Positions 48,357 to 57,363 of a stretch of 64,000 bases of DNA are shown here, piece after piece; position 1 is the first letter of the stretch; each line of letters starts with the position of its first letter. Both the position numbers and the translations under genes were made by a program. The notes below the pieces were generated by a model, which searched no databases, was not told the origin of the DNA, and saw only the letters and a program-made list of their open reading frames with translations. The DNA is taken from the NCBI RefSeq assembly GCF_000025545.1, contig NC_013889.1, positions 1,419,501 through 1,483,500 on the forward strand, in the 5' to 3' direction. This stretch comes from Thioalkalivibrio sp. K90mix (lineage in GTDB: Bacteria > Pseudomonadota > Gammaproteobacteria > Ectothiorhodospirales > Ectothiorhodospiraceae).

Positions 48357-50226
48357 CTCCTACCACCAGGATCGTGCCAAGGCGCCAGCACTGCGCGACC
48401 GCCGCCTGGAACGCGAGCGCCAAGCTCGCCAGGAAGCCGAGCGAATCGCCGAAGACGCAACCCGGCGTCTGTATCGGGAACAGGTCAAGCTCGAGACGAT
48501 CCTGGAAGTCACTCGACTAGCCAATGCCAGCGACAGCCTGGAGGACACCACTACCCAGGGCCTGCAACAGCTCGCTGACCACACCGTCTGGCGGCGCGCT
48601 CACGCCCTTTACCGCGACCCGGCGGGTCAGCTACGCCGAATCGCCAACCTGAACCTGCCGGCACGGGATGACGAGGTCGAGCCCACGCCGGCCGGTCGCG
48701 CACTACTGGACTCGGCCTGCGGCATCGAGAGCCAGCTTGGGCTCGCCAGCTAACACCCCAACCGCCCGGAACGCTGCTGCATCTGCAGCATTTATGTCCA
48801 TGGTCATTGCTATGGGTTGATCGAGGCATTCGCCGACACCCCGGATATCGACCCGGACCTTAGCCGCGAGGTCATCGAGGGGATCGCCCAGGCACTCGGC
48901 CATGTGTACAAGCGGGAACACGATCGCCGCGTGATCGAGCACATGGCCTACTTCGACAGCCTGACCGGGCTGGGTAACCGCGCCCTGTTCTTCGACCGCC
49001 TTGAGCTCGCCCTGCGCCGCGCACGACGAGCCGATCAATGCGTAGCGGTTCTGGCACTCAACATCGACCGCTTCCGCGACATCAACGACATGGTCGGGAA
49101 GCAGGCCGGCGATCAGCTCCTGATCACACTCGCGCAAGGCCTGCAGGACGTCATCCGCGAGACCGATACGGCGGCGCGCATCGGCGGCGACGAGTTTGTA
49201 GTGGTATTCGACGGGATCGACTCCTCAGAGGATGTCGAGGGGCTTTGTCAGCGCGTGTTGAAGGCCTTGCATCACCACCATTCCATGCACACAGCCGAAG
49301 AATTCCATCCCCGATTGAGTGCGGGTGTTGCGGTATTTCCCGGGGATGCCCCTAACGCCGAGGCCCTGACCCGCTGTGCGGAAACCGCCCTGCAGCGTTC
49401 CAAGACAGAGGGTGGAGCCCGCCTGACCGTATTCGACCCCGCACTGGCCGAGCGCAGCGCGCGGCGGCGTGAGCTGGAACAGGAAGTCCGTGCTGCCGTG
49501 AGCAACGGCGAACTAACCCCCTGGTTTCAGCCGATCGTAGCCCTGCCCGGTGGGCGCATTATCGGGGCCGAGGCCCTGCTACGCTGGCAGCGCGCCGGGG
49601 CACCCGGGCCGGATCAGTTCGTACCGATACTGGAAGAACTCGGCTTGATGCTGGAGGTCGGCGACCAAGTGTTGCACACCGCGATGCAGCAGGCCGCCGA
49701 CTGGCGCGCGGCGGGACACGAGTTTCAGCGCATCTCGGTGAACGTCTCGCCGGTACAGCTCAAGCGCGACCACTTTCTTACCGTGCTGGACCAAGCCCTG
49801 GCCAACACGGGCCTGCCCGCCGAGTGCGTCTGCCTGGAGGTCACCGAAAATGTGTATCTGGAGGGCGACTCCAGCATCCGCGACCGGATCGCGGCCATCA
49901 GCGAGCGCGGGGTACATATCGCGCTCGACGATTTCGGTACCGGGTACTCGGCCCTCGGCTACCTGCAATGGCTACGCCTGGACACCCTCAAGATCGACAA
50001 GAGCTTCGTTCAGCCACTCGGCCAGGACCCCTACTACAGCAATCTTGTTCGCTCGATCATTGGTCTGGCCCAGGCGCTGGATTTGCAAGTGACCGCCGAG
50101 GGCATCGAGCACCCGGAAGCGGCGCGCATGCTGGCCTCGATGGACTGCACCTATGGCCAGGGCTATTACTTTGGTCGCGCCATGCCGGCGGATGCCCTCA
50201 CCCCGCTGCTGCACAAGCGTCTTTAG
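48349..50226 (+). pseudogene. H-NOX-partner GAF-GGDEF-EAL protein interrupted by in-frame TAA
   Basis: Read through the stop, this is a protein of about 625 residues: N-terminal coiled coil (RLERERQARQEAERIAEDA), GAF domain (about 45-185), GGDEF with intact RIGGDEFVVVF and EAL with AEALLRW, VNVSPVQL, LEVTENVYL and IALDDFGTGYSALGYL. TAA (48751-48753) cuts it within the GAF domain. The frame is unchanged beyond it, continuing HPNRPERCCICSIYVHGHCY and GLIEAFADTP, which looks like normal GAF C-terminus. A TTG at 48349 overlaps the H-NOX stop. The downstream half could be made alone from the open frame at 48817. Confidence 0.83.
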
Positions 50227-50275
50227 AAACCCGGACCCGTTCACAGCTTCCCACATGCGCCCCCGGGTAACCGCC

Positions 50276-51079
50276 ATGGCGCCAGACAGAACCCCTATAC
50301 TCGTCACATATTCGCTCCCGGTATTCTGCTTGTCTGATCCAGCCTCCCCGCATACCGCCGATCACGATCGGCTGCTCGACACCAATCGCCGTTTCTACAA
50401 TGACTTGTGGAAAGATTCGCAACTGGTGTCGCCCGATCAGTTCAATACCTGGCCGCTGGTCTGTCGGCTGAATCGCGACGGCTTCGAGCGCCTTGAAGTC
50501 GGGCCCGGCATGCGTCCACGGCTGCCCATCGCCGGCACGCACTTCGCCGATATCAGCGAGCCCGCCCTGCGCACGTTGCGCGCCGAAGGCGGTCACACGG
50601 AATCTGCCGTCATCGGCGACCTTCCCTACGAAGACGGCCGCTTCGACCTGATCTCTGCACTCGACATCATCGAGCACGTCGAGAATGACGAGCAGGCCAT
50701 GCGCGAACTGACGCGTGTCGCCGCGCCGGGGGCGCGCATCCTGCTCTCGACGCCCCTCCATCCGGAATACTGGACCCGCTTCGACGAAATCGTGGGGCAC
50801 TATCGCCGCTACACGCCCAACAGCCTGTTCGCGTTGCTGGAACGCCACGGTCTTACCATCGACCAAAGCGGCGTGTTCGGCATGAAACCACGCTCGTCAC
50901 TCCTCACCCGCCTGGGCATGTGGTTCCTGCAGCATCACCGCGATACGGCCATGCATTACTACAACCGCTACTTCATGCCGCTGGCCCTGAAGCGGCAAAA
51001 GGCGCTCCAGCTCTACCCGGGCATGATCCCCACAGAAGACGTCGGCGAGGTCTTTCTGGTCTGCCGCCGAGTGACCTGA
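50276..51079 (+). CDS. SAM-dependent class I methyltransferase (methyltransf_11 type)
   Basis: A protein of about 268 residues with a Rossmann methyltransferase core: SAM-binding motif I is FERLEVGPGMRPRLP, the post-I acid is in HFADISEPAL, and motif IV reads FDLISALDIIEHVENDEQAM. The C-terminal half (FGMKPRSSLLTRLGMWFLQ, YYNRYFMPLALKRQKAL) has no recognised fold and may bind membrane or lipid. The start is unsure: an ATG at 50276 is used here, while TTG at 50330, just before the conserved part, is an alternative. A TATACT at 50298 lies between them. Confidence 0.85.
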   Translation: MAPDRTPILVTYSLPVFCLSDPASPHTADHDRLLDTNRRFYNDLWKDSQLVSPDQFNTWPLVCRLNRDGFERLEVGPGMRPRLPIAGTHFADISEPALRTLRAEGGHTESAVIGDLPYEDGRFDLISALDIIEHVENDEQAMRELTRVAAPGARILLSTPLHPEYWTRFDEIVGHYRRYTPNSLFALLERHGLTIDQSGVFGMKPRSSLLTRLGMWFLQHHRDTAMHYYNRYFMPLALKRQKALQLYPGMIPTEDVGEVFLVCRRVT

Positions 51080-51171
51080 GGCGCGCACTCTCGGCCGGAG
51101 CGTGGTTGCTTGAAGGAACCCGCTCCCGCGGGTATTGTCCATGGATCAGGAACCTGACCCAGGCTGCATCG

Positions 51172-51489
51172 ATGTTCGATACCCGTCCGCTGCATACGGC
51201 CCAACAACAGCACCCGTTTATCCTGTCGCTGCTCGTGCTGGCGACCGGCTTCGTGCTGACGATGCAGAATCCGCAGGCCCAGGACGCCACTGCCGAGCTG
51301 GTCTCGAAGGTCGAGCTGCCCACCCTCGCGCAGGTCATGGAAATGCGGCCTCAAAGCCCGCCGCCCGGGGTCGAAGGTGACCAGATGGTGAGCGAGGAGA
51401 CTGAGGAGACGCAGGCCCTGATCATGCTGGACCGCGAAGCCCAGGTCACCCGTTCCGCGAGTGACCTGCGCGAACGCCCGCAACGGTAG
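51172..51489 (+). CDS. Small hypothetical protein with one membrane helix
   Basis: A 105-residue product: an N-terminal hydrophobic stretch (FILSLLVLATGFVLTMQ, residues 16-32), which may be a signal anchor, then a charged, glutamate-rich tail (VEGDQMVSEETEETQALIMLDREA) ending in RERPQR. I recognise no family. It lies between the methyltransferase and the GspE-like ATPase in the same direction, 57 bases before the latter, so it may belong to the same unit. Coding character is fair but there is no strong ribosome site. Confidence 0.5.
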   Translation: MFDTRPLHTAQQQHPFILSLLVLATGFVLTMQNPQAQDATAELVSKVELPTLAQVMEMRPQSPPPGVEGDQMVSEETEETQALIMLDREAQVTRSASDLRERPQR

Positions 51490-51545
51490 CTCTTGCCGGC
51501 TTCGGCCGGTATCGCAACCTCCCCAACCCTTTCACCGGGGGCTGA

Positions 51546-52805
51546 ATGCCGGAATCGCTCCGACCAACGCCCGGTGACGGGCGCGCACTGAAACCCCATC
51601 TGGTCCCCGGCCTGCGCGACTACCTCAACGAGGACGAACACGCCGAGGGCCGACTCGAGGCCCATGCCCTGATCGAAGACGCCGTCGCCGTACGCGCCTC
51701 CGACATCCATCTCGACCCCGAGCCTGACGGCTACCGCATTCGGTTGCGCATCGATGGCCTGATGGTGGACGCCACAACACTCGAGACCGGCCTGGGGGAA
51801 CTGCTGTCCAATCAGCTCAAGACCCTGGCCAGTCTCGATCCAATGCCCACCCTGAACTCCGCGGAAGGCAGCTTCGCCTGGCGCGACGAAGACACGGGGC
51901 ACATGGATCTGCGTGTGACGGCCGTACCCTGCGTCAACGGCGACAAGCTGTCCGTGCGCATCCTGGCAGAGCCCGATGCCTTCCAGGACATCAGCGACCT
52001 GGGGCTGCCGGAACAGGAAGTCGAGGCCATTCGCCAGTGGACACAGACAGCCGGTGGCGTACTGCTGGTGACCGGCCCCACCGGCAGCGGAAAGACCACG
52101 ACCCTGTACGCCCTTCTGCACGAAATCGGGCAGACACCCCAGCAGATCATCACGCTCGAGGACCCAGTCGAGTACGCCATCCCGGGCGTGAACCAGATCC
52201 AGATCAATACCGACCAGGGGCTCGACTTCGAACAAGGCACCCAGACCCTGCTGCGACTCGATCCGGATTATGTACTGGTCGGGGAGGTCCGCGACGGGCC
52301 ATCCGCCCGCGGCGCGATCAACATCGCCACCAGCGGGCGTTCCCTGATGGCCACCCTGCACAGTCGTGATGCAGTCGGTACCGTCGCCTCCCTGCGCAAC
52401 ATGGGCCTTGAAGACTTCGAGATCGCGCCGACACTCGAGCTGGTGATCGCACAACGGCTTGTGCGGCGTCTGTGCCCGCATTGCCATGAGCGCCGGGCGC
52501 CGAACGACCGAGAACAACAGTGGCTCGGCATCAGCGGGCGCAAGGCGCCCGAGGCGGTCTGGGCCGCGCGCGGCTGCTCCGCCTGCAACAATCTGGGCTA
52601 CCACGGCCGCATCGGTATCTTCGAGGTCTGGCACCTGGACGAGTCCGACAGCGCGGCCATCCTCGACCACCACGACGACAGAGGCCTGCGCCAGCGCCTG
52701 GCCGACAAGGGCCAGCGCATGCTCCTTGATAACGGGATGGACAAGGCCGAACGCGGCCTGACGACCTATGACGAGTTGTTCCGCGCCGGCCTGCTTTCCC
52801 CGTAG
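51546..52805 (+). CDS. Lone GspE/PilB-type secretion ATPase
   Basis: A 419-residue ATPase of the type II secretion / type IV pilus family. It shows RASDIHLDPEPDGYRIRLRIDGLM near residue 50, Walker A VTGPTGSGKTTTLYALL near 180, the Asp box ITLEDPVEY, Walker B-like LRLDPDYVLVGEVRD, the His box ATLHSRDAVGTVASLRNMG and a zinc module CPHC…CSAC near 315-350. It is shorter than GspE or PilB because the N-terminal N1 domain is missing. No other secretion genes are nearby, so its machine must lie elsewhere or its role is different. Confidence 0.92.
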   Translation: MPESLRPTPGDGRALKPHLVPGLRDYLNEDEHAEGRLEAHALIEDAVAVRASDIHLDPEPDGYRIRLRIDGLMVDATTLETGLGELLSNQLKTLASLDPMPTLNSAEGSFAWRDEDTGHMDLRVTAVPCVNGDKLSVRILAEPDAFQDISDLGLPEQEVEAIRQWTQTAGGVLLVTGPTGSGKTTTLYALLHEIGQTPQQIITLEDPVEYAIPGVNQIQINTDQGLDFEQGTQTLLRLDPDYVLVGEVRDGPSARGAINIATSGRSLMATLHSRDAVGTVASLRNMGLEDFEIAPTLELVIAQRLVRRLCPHCHERRAPNDREQQWLGISGRKAPEAVWAARGCSACNNLGYHGRIGIFEVWHLDESDSAAILDHHDDRGLRQRLADKGQRMLLDNGMDKAERGLTTYDELFRAGLLSP

Positions 52806-52843
52806 CGGAACCACACATCGTCAAACCCTGATTACACCCCCCA

Positions 52844-53851
52844 ATGACCCCGAACGACACCTTCAACGCATTGCTGTTGCAAGCGGGCGATCCACGACCG
52901 ATCGCCGAGGTATCCACCCTGAACCCGACCGATCTCCCGGCAGGGGAAGTACTGGTCGCCGTTGAGTACTCGGGGCTGAACTACAAGGATGCGATGATCC
53001 TCAACGGACTGGGTCGCCTGGTACGGGAGTACCCCCATGTGCCGGGGATCGACCTGGCGGGCACCGTGAGCGAATCGACCGACGAACGTTATCGTTCGGG
53101 GGATCGCGTCCTGCTGACCGGCTGGCATGTCGGGGAACGCCACTGGGGCGGCTTCGCGGAATACGCTCGGGTCCAGGGCGACTGGCTGACCCCGATGCCG
53201 GACACCCAGGATGCGCGTGGCGCGATGATCGTGGGCACGGCCGGGTTTACCGCCATGCTGGCGATCGAGGCGCTGGAGCACGGTGGCATCACCCCCGAGA
53301 GCGGAGAGATCCTGGTCACAGGCGCCTCCGGCGGCGTGGGAAACCTGGCGATCGCACTCCTTGCCGCGCTGGGCTATCGCGTCGCGGCCGCCACCGGCCG
53401 GCCGGAAAACGCCCAGCACCTGCAGGCCCTGGGCGCCCGTTCGATCGTGCCCCGAGGCGAGCTCGCCGAGCGGCCCGACCGCCCGCTGCTGTCCGAACGC
53501 TGGGCGGGCGTGATCGACAGCGTGGGGGGCGACACCCTGGCCCACGCACTCGCCGAAACGCGGGCCCGCGGCGTCGTCGCAGCCTGCGGACTCGCGGGCG
53601 GTGCGGGGCTGACGACCACGGTCATCCCGTTCCTGCTGCGCGGCATTCGGCTGCAGGGCATCGACTCGGTGCAGTATCCCGCGAACGACCGCGAACGGGT
53701 CTGGCAACGCATCGGCCGCCTCCTCTCAACCGAGACGCTCGAGCGGTGCCTGGCAGAAGAGATCGGCCTGTCTCAGCTCCCGGAACGCGCGGAGGCGCTG
53801 CTGGCCGGTCAGGTCCGCGGACGGGTCCTCGTCCGTCCAACCGACCACTGA
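52844..53851 (+). CDS. acuI: YhdH/YhfP-family acrylyl-CoA reductase-like quinone oxidoreductase
   Basis: A 335-residue zinc-free medium-chain dehydrogenase. It has VEYSGLNYKDAMILNGLG near 45 with the YKDAM motif of the YhdH/AcuI group, HVPGIDLAGTV, and the NADPH-binding VTGASGGVGNLAIALLAALG near 165. The C-terminus (GIDSVQYPANDRERVWQRI) is also typical. AcuI members reduce acryloyl-CoA with NADPH and protect against this electrophile. The gene stands alone, converging with thiI ten bases away. Confidence 0.92.
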   Translation: MTPNDTFNALLLQAGDPRPIAEVSTLNPTDLPAGEVLVAVEYSGLNYKDAMILNGLGRLVREYPHVPGIDLAGTVSESTDERYRSGDRVLLTGWHVGERHWGGFAEYARVQGDWLTPMPDTQDARGAMIVGTAGFTAMLAIEALEHGGITPESGEILVTGASGGVGNLAIALLAALGYRVAAATGRPENAQHLQALGARSIVPRGELAERPDRPLLSERWAGVIDSVGGDTLAHALAETRARGVVAACGLAGGAGLTTTVIPFLLRGIRLQGIDSVQYPANDRERVWQRIGRLLSTETLERCLAEEIGLSQLPERAEALLAGQVRGRVLVRPTDH

Positions 53852-53860
53852 CGAGAGCGC

Positions 53861-55342
53861 TCAGACATCCACCTCGGTCGCGGGCTGCCTGTCCCAATGC
53901 CGGCGCAGCCTGCTCACGTCGCCCGCAAAGGCGCGCGCGTCATAGCCCGCCGCACGCATGCGTTCGGCCAGTACCGCGGACTGCGTACCGCGAAAGCAGT
54001 AGAGCACGTACGCGCGGTCGCGCGGGAGCTGCTCGAAGCTCGCCGCGAGTTCATCGGCCGGGTGGTTCACCGCGCCCGGCAGGTGCCAGTCCCGATACAG
54101 ATCGGGCGGCTGACAATCGATGATCTCCGCCGCCGCGGGGATGCGCTCGACCAGTACCGGGCTCGCGCGAGCCGCGGATGGCGCCGGCGTCCCCAGGTCA
54201 TGCATCCGCGCCTTGGCGACGGCGCGGTCGAGACAGTCGTCACTGAGCACGGCTTCCAGCTTTTCGATGTGAGCGCGCGTGCTGGTCACCATCGGCCGCT
54301 GGTTCGCAATCGCGCAGAACTCGGGGACCTTCTCGCACAGCTCGAATGTGCCGATCGCGCGCGCACGATTCATGATTTCCGTCTTGTCGAAACCGATCAG
54401 TGGCCGCAACACCGGGAGATCCGCCGCGGCATCGATTGTTTCCAGATTCGACAACGTCTGCGAAGAGACCTGGCTGAGTGCTTCGCCGGTCACCAGCGCC
54501 TCTGCGCCGCGCTCGCGCGCGATCGGCTCGGCGGCCCGATACATCAGCCGTTTCAGCACGATCTGCCAGGCATCGCCCGGCACCTTCGCGCGCAGGTCAT
54601 CGACCACGCCGGAAAAGTCGACACTGAACATCCTGGGGCGAATGCCCGCGCCCCAGTCGCTGACCAGGCGGCGACAGACCGCGAGCACCATCTCCTCGTG
54701 CACGGTCCCGCCGAGGTTGCAGAATACAAAGTCCACGGCGGTCCCGCGGCGCATGATGTACCAGGCCGCGACCGCCGAATCGAACCCGCCCGAGATCAGC
54801 ACCATGGCGCGCCCCTGCACCCCCAGCGGCAATCCCCCGCCCCCCTGCTCGCGCCTGGAATAGACCCAGGCCTGTTCGCGGTCCAGATCGATGCGGACGA
54901 CGACCTCGGGGCGGTCGAGATCGACCCGGCCGGGCCCGTCCAGAACCGCACCCACCCGCCGCTCGACCTCCGTTGCCGAGATATCCTTGCGGCCATGGCG
55001 CTTGCAGCGAACGGCATACCGGCGCCCGCGCACGGCCTCCGTGAAATGAGCGCCCACGACCTCGCAAAGGCGTTCCACCGAGACCTCCTTGAGCACCACC
55101 TCGACCGGCGAGAAGGTGCTGACCCCGAAGGTCTTGTGCAGGATCGACTGCGCCGCCTCCGGCTTGGGCGTATAGAGCACCAGCCGGCCCTGGTGGGTCC
55201 GCAAGTCATGCGGGATGCCGGTCAGCGCACGCTTGAGGTTCCGCCGCAGGACCCGCGTGAAGTGGCGCCGGGTGCTGGGCGACTTCAGGTGAATCTCGGG
55301 GGCCAGGCGTACGATGATCGGGGTGGCGGCGACGTCAGTCAT
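53861..55342 (-). CDS. thiI: tRNA 4-thiouridine synthase ThiI, rhodanese-type
   Basis: Sulfurtransferase that makes 4-thiouridine at tRNA position 8 and may serve thiamine synthesis. The 493-residue protein has an NFLD/THUMP N-terminus (residues 1-165, EIHLKSPSTRRHFTRVLRRN), the PP-loop MVLISGGFDSAVAAW near 180, the cysteine in CEKVPEFCAI near 340, and a C-terminal rhodanese domain with active-site Cys in YVLYCFRGTQSAV. All catalytic parts are present. The ATG lies within the last codons of the upstream RudS-like gene (eight-base overlap), so the two are coupled. Confidence 0.95.
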   Translation of the reverse strand: MTDVAATPIIVRLAPEIHLKSPSTRRHFTRVLRRNLKRALTGIPHDLRTHQGRLVLYTPKPEAAQSILHKTFGVSTFSPVEVVLKEVSVERLCEVVGAHFTEAVRGRRYAVRCKRHGRKDISATEVERRVGAVLDGPGRVDLDRPEVVVRIDLDREQAWVYSRREQGGGGLPLGVQGRAMVLISGGFDSAVAAWYIMRRGTAVDFVFCNLGGTVHEEMVLAVCRRLVSDWGAGIRPRMFSVDFSGVVDDLRAKVPGDAWQIVLKRLMYRAAEPIARERGAEALVTGEALSQVSSQTLSNLETIDAAADLPVLRPLIGFDKTEIMNRARAIGTFELCEKVPEFCAIANQRPMVTSTRAHIEKLEAVLSDDCLDRAVAKARMHDLGTPAPSAARASPVLVERIPAAAEIIDCQPPDLYRDWHLPGAVNHPADELAASFEQLPRDRAYVLYCFRGTQSAVLAERMRAAGYDARAFAGDVSRLRRHWDRQPATEVDV

Positions 55343-56273
55343 GGATCTCTTCGTTCAGGAGTTCCTGGGGAAACGGGTTCAGGATGCTTTGCTCGCGCAC
55401 CCACTGGATGTCCAGTTCCCGGGCGATCGCGCGAATCCGTGCGTAAATGTCGCGTGGCGGGCACTCGCCGCGCCGACAGGCGTCGATCGCGCCGTGCAGG
55501 CTCGCCTGACGGGACGGATCGAGATGCTCGCGAAAATGCCCGGCCATATGCTGCAACACGTTCACATGTTGGCCAACCGACACCGGTGTGGCCAGCACCC
55601 GCATAAACCGCTGCAGGTATCCGTGCGCGACCTCGTTTCGCGGTTGCCCGGCGGCTTTCGCGACAAAGCGCCCCAGCTGGTCGTAGCCGACACGGTCGTG
55701 GCTGAGCAGGAGCATCTTTTCGCGCGTATGGAAACGCACCAGATCCGCCGGAGTCCACGGCGCGGCAAACAACTCGCGCACCCGCGCATGCGCGAAAATG
55801 CGCTCGACAAAGGCCTCGCGGGTATTGGAGATGGCCATCCCGGCCTCCTCGACGACGGGCAGGTCAGGTAGCGCATCGGTCAGTGCGGCGGCGAACAGGC
55901 CCGCAGCAGGCTCGGCCTCGTTCGCCACCCGAACCTCCAGCCCGCAACTGGGCGATCGTGCCTTGAATATGTAGCCATCCAGTCCGGCGTCCGCGAGGGC
56001 CGGCACACGCCCTTGAACAAAGTCCTGCACGGGTCCTGTGCAGTCACCACCCGTTTCGTTCCCGCGCAGCGCCAGGCGTCCCCCTTCACGAACCAGGTGC
56101 ATCGGCTCGCGCGGCGTGCCCAGCACCGCCTCCGGGCAGACAGGTACCCAGGTGACATGGCGTGCCAGCCGTTCGACCAGAAAGGCCTCCCGCCGATGGC
56201 CGCCGTCGTAGCGCACGGGTTCGCCGAGCAAACACTGCGACACGCCGAGATTGGGGGTTGGGTGCGGATTCAT
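55335..56273 (-). CDS. TudS (DUF523)-DUF1722 fusion, RudS-like tRNA 4-thiouridine desulfidase
   Basis: A 312-residue two-domain protein. Residues 1-150 are the TudS/DUF523 desulfidase, with the three [4Fe-4S] cysteines seen as Cys14 (SQCLLGEPVRYDG), Cys46 (PVCPEAVLGTPREP) and Cys110 (RSPSCGLEV). Residues 165-310 are DUF1722 (RFHTREKMLLLSHD, HVNVLQHMAGHF). This fusion is the architecture of RudS, which removes sulphur from 4-thiouridine of tRNA. Its stop overlaps the thiI start by eight bases, so the eraser and the writer of the same mark are coupled. The ATG at 56273 is used. Confidence 0.88.
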   Translation of the reverse strand: MNPHPTPNLGVSQCLLGEPVRYDGGHRREAFLVERLARHVTWVPVCPEAVLGTPREPMHLVREGGRLALRGNETGGDCTGPVQDFVQGRVPALADAGLDGYIFKARSPSCGLEVRVANEAEPAAGLFAAALTDALPDLPVVEEAGMAISNTREAFVERIFAHARVRELFAAPWTPADLVRFHTREKMLLLSHDRVGYDQLGRFVAKAAGQPRNEVAHGYLQRFMRVLATPVSVGQHVNVLQHMAGHFREHLDPSRQASLHGAIDACRRGECPPRDIYARIRAIARELDIQWVREQSILNPFPQELLNEEIHD

Positions 56274-56370
56274 CTGCCATGCGGATGGATATGCAGGACA
56301 TTCAGGGTAGCAAGCCACGCCATGCGACACCGACCGCTATACTGCCAACAGTATCTGCCGGAGCATCCGC

Positions 56371-57363
56371 GTGTTCGCGATCAAATCCCTCCAGCGCCGC
56401 ATCTCGAAGACCCGCCCTGGCCTGGTTCTGCTGCTGGCCCTGATGCTGCTGGCGTGGGTGGCCATGCCGGCGAACGCCGACGACACGGAATCAGCCAGCG
56501 ATACCCGTCCGACTATTGGTCTGGCCCTGGGCTCCGGCGGTGCGGGCGGTCTGGCCCACATCGCAATACTGCAGGCCTTCGATGACCTGGGTCTGCAACC
56601 GGACCATATCGCGGGGACCAGCATTGGCGCGATCATCGGCGGCCTGTATGCCGCCGGTCTCAGTGCGGAAGAGATCCTCGACATCTTTGACGACTTCGCC
56701 GGATCGGAGATGGACGCCCTCTCGCGCCTGGCGCGCTCGGATCTCGAGCTGTTCGAACTCATCCCCCTGCGCCTGGGCCGCAACGCCCTGCTGGACGCCG
56801 ACACCTTCCTGCGTTTTCTCGCCACGCACACCCCGACCCGCCGCTTCGACGAACTGCGCATCCCGCTGACCGTGGTGGCGACCGACTACTGGACCAGCCA
56901 GACGGTCACGCTCCAGGAGGGCGAGCTCTTTCCGGCCATTGCAGCGAGCATGGCGGTGCCCGGTCTGTTCGAGCCCGTACCGTCGGACGACGGCCGGTTG
57001 CTGATCGACGGCGGGGCCTCCAATCCACTGCCGTACGACCGACTCCGCGACAAGGTCGACATCGTGATCGCGGTCGACGTATCCGGCGCATGGAATGCCA
57101 CCGACCGGCCACCCCCCGGGCTGACCGACCTCCTGTTCAAGACCTTCAGCATCATGCAGAAATCGCTGATCCGCGAGATGATGCGGCGTGAACAACCGGA
57201 CCTTTACCTGGCCCCCGATACCGGCGGCGCGCAGCTGCTCCACTTCAACCGCATTCACCTGATCCTGGAGGCCGCCCAGCCGAGCGCCGCCGAGCTGCGC
57301 CAGCACCTGAAGGACTGGCTACCCAGCGACTCTGTCACGCGTGATCAGGGCGCCCGACAATGA
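56371..57363 (+). CDS. Exported patatin-like phospholipase (RssA/NTE type)
   Basis: A 330-residue lipid hydrolase with an N-terminal signal or anchor (residues 16-36, ending ANADDTES). Patatin motifs are complete: oxyanion loop GLALGSGGAGGLAH near 50, nucleophile elbow GTSIGAIIGGLY with Ser near 84, and the catalytic Asp in LLIDGGASNPLP near 213. It should therefore act in the periplasm or on the membrane. Start is GTG. The stop overlaps the pentapeptide-repeat gene by ATGA, so the two are translated as a pair. Confidence 0.92.
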   Translation: MFAIKSLQRRISKTRPGLVLLLALMLLAWVAMPANADDTESASDTRPTIGLALGSGGAGGLAHIAILQAFDDLGLQPDHIAGTSIGAIIGGLYAAGLSAEEILDIFDDFAGSEMDALSRLARSDLELFELIPLRLGRNALLDADTFLRFLATHTPTRRFDELRIPLTVVATDYWTSQTVTLQEGELFPAIAASMAVPGLFEPVPSDDGRLLIDGGASNPLPYDRLRDKVDIVIAVDVSGAWNATDRPPPGLTDLLFKTFSIMQKSLIREMMRREQPDLYLAPDTGGAQLLHFNRIHLILEAAQPSAAELRQHLKDWLPSDSVTRDQGARQ

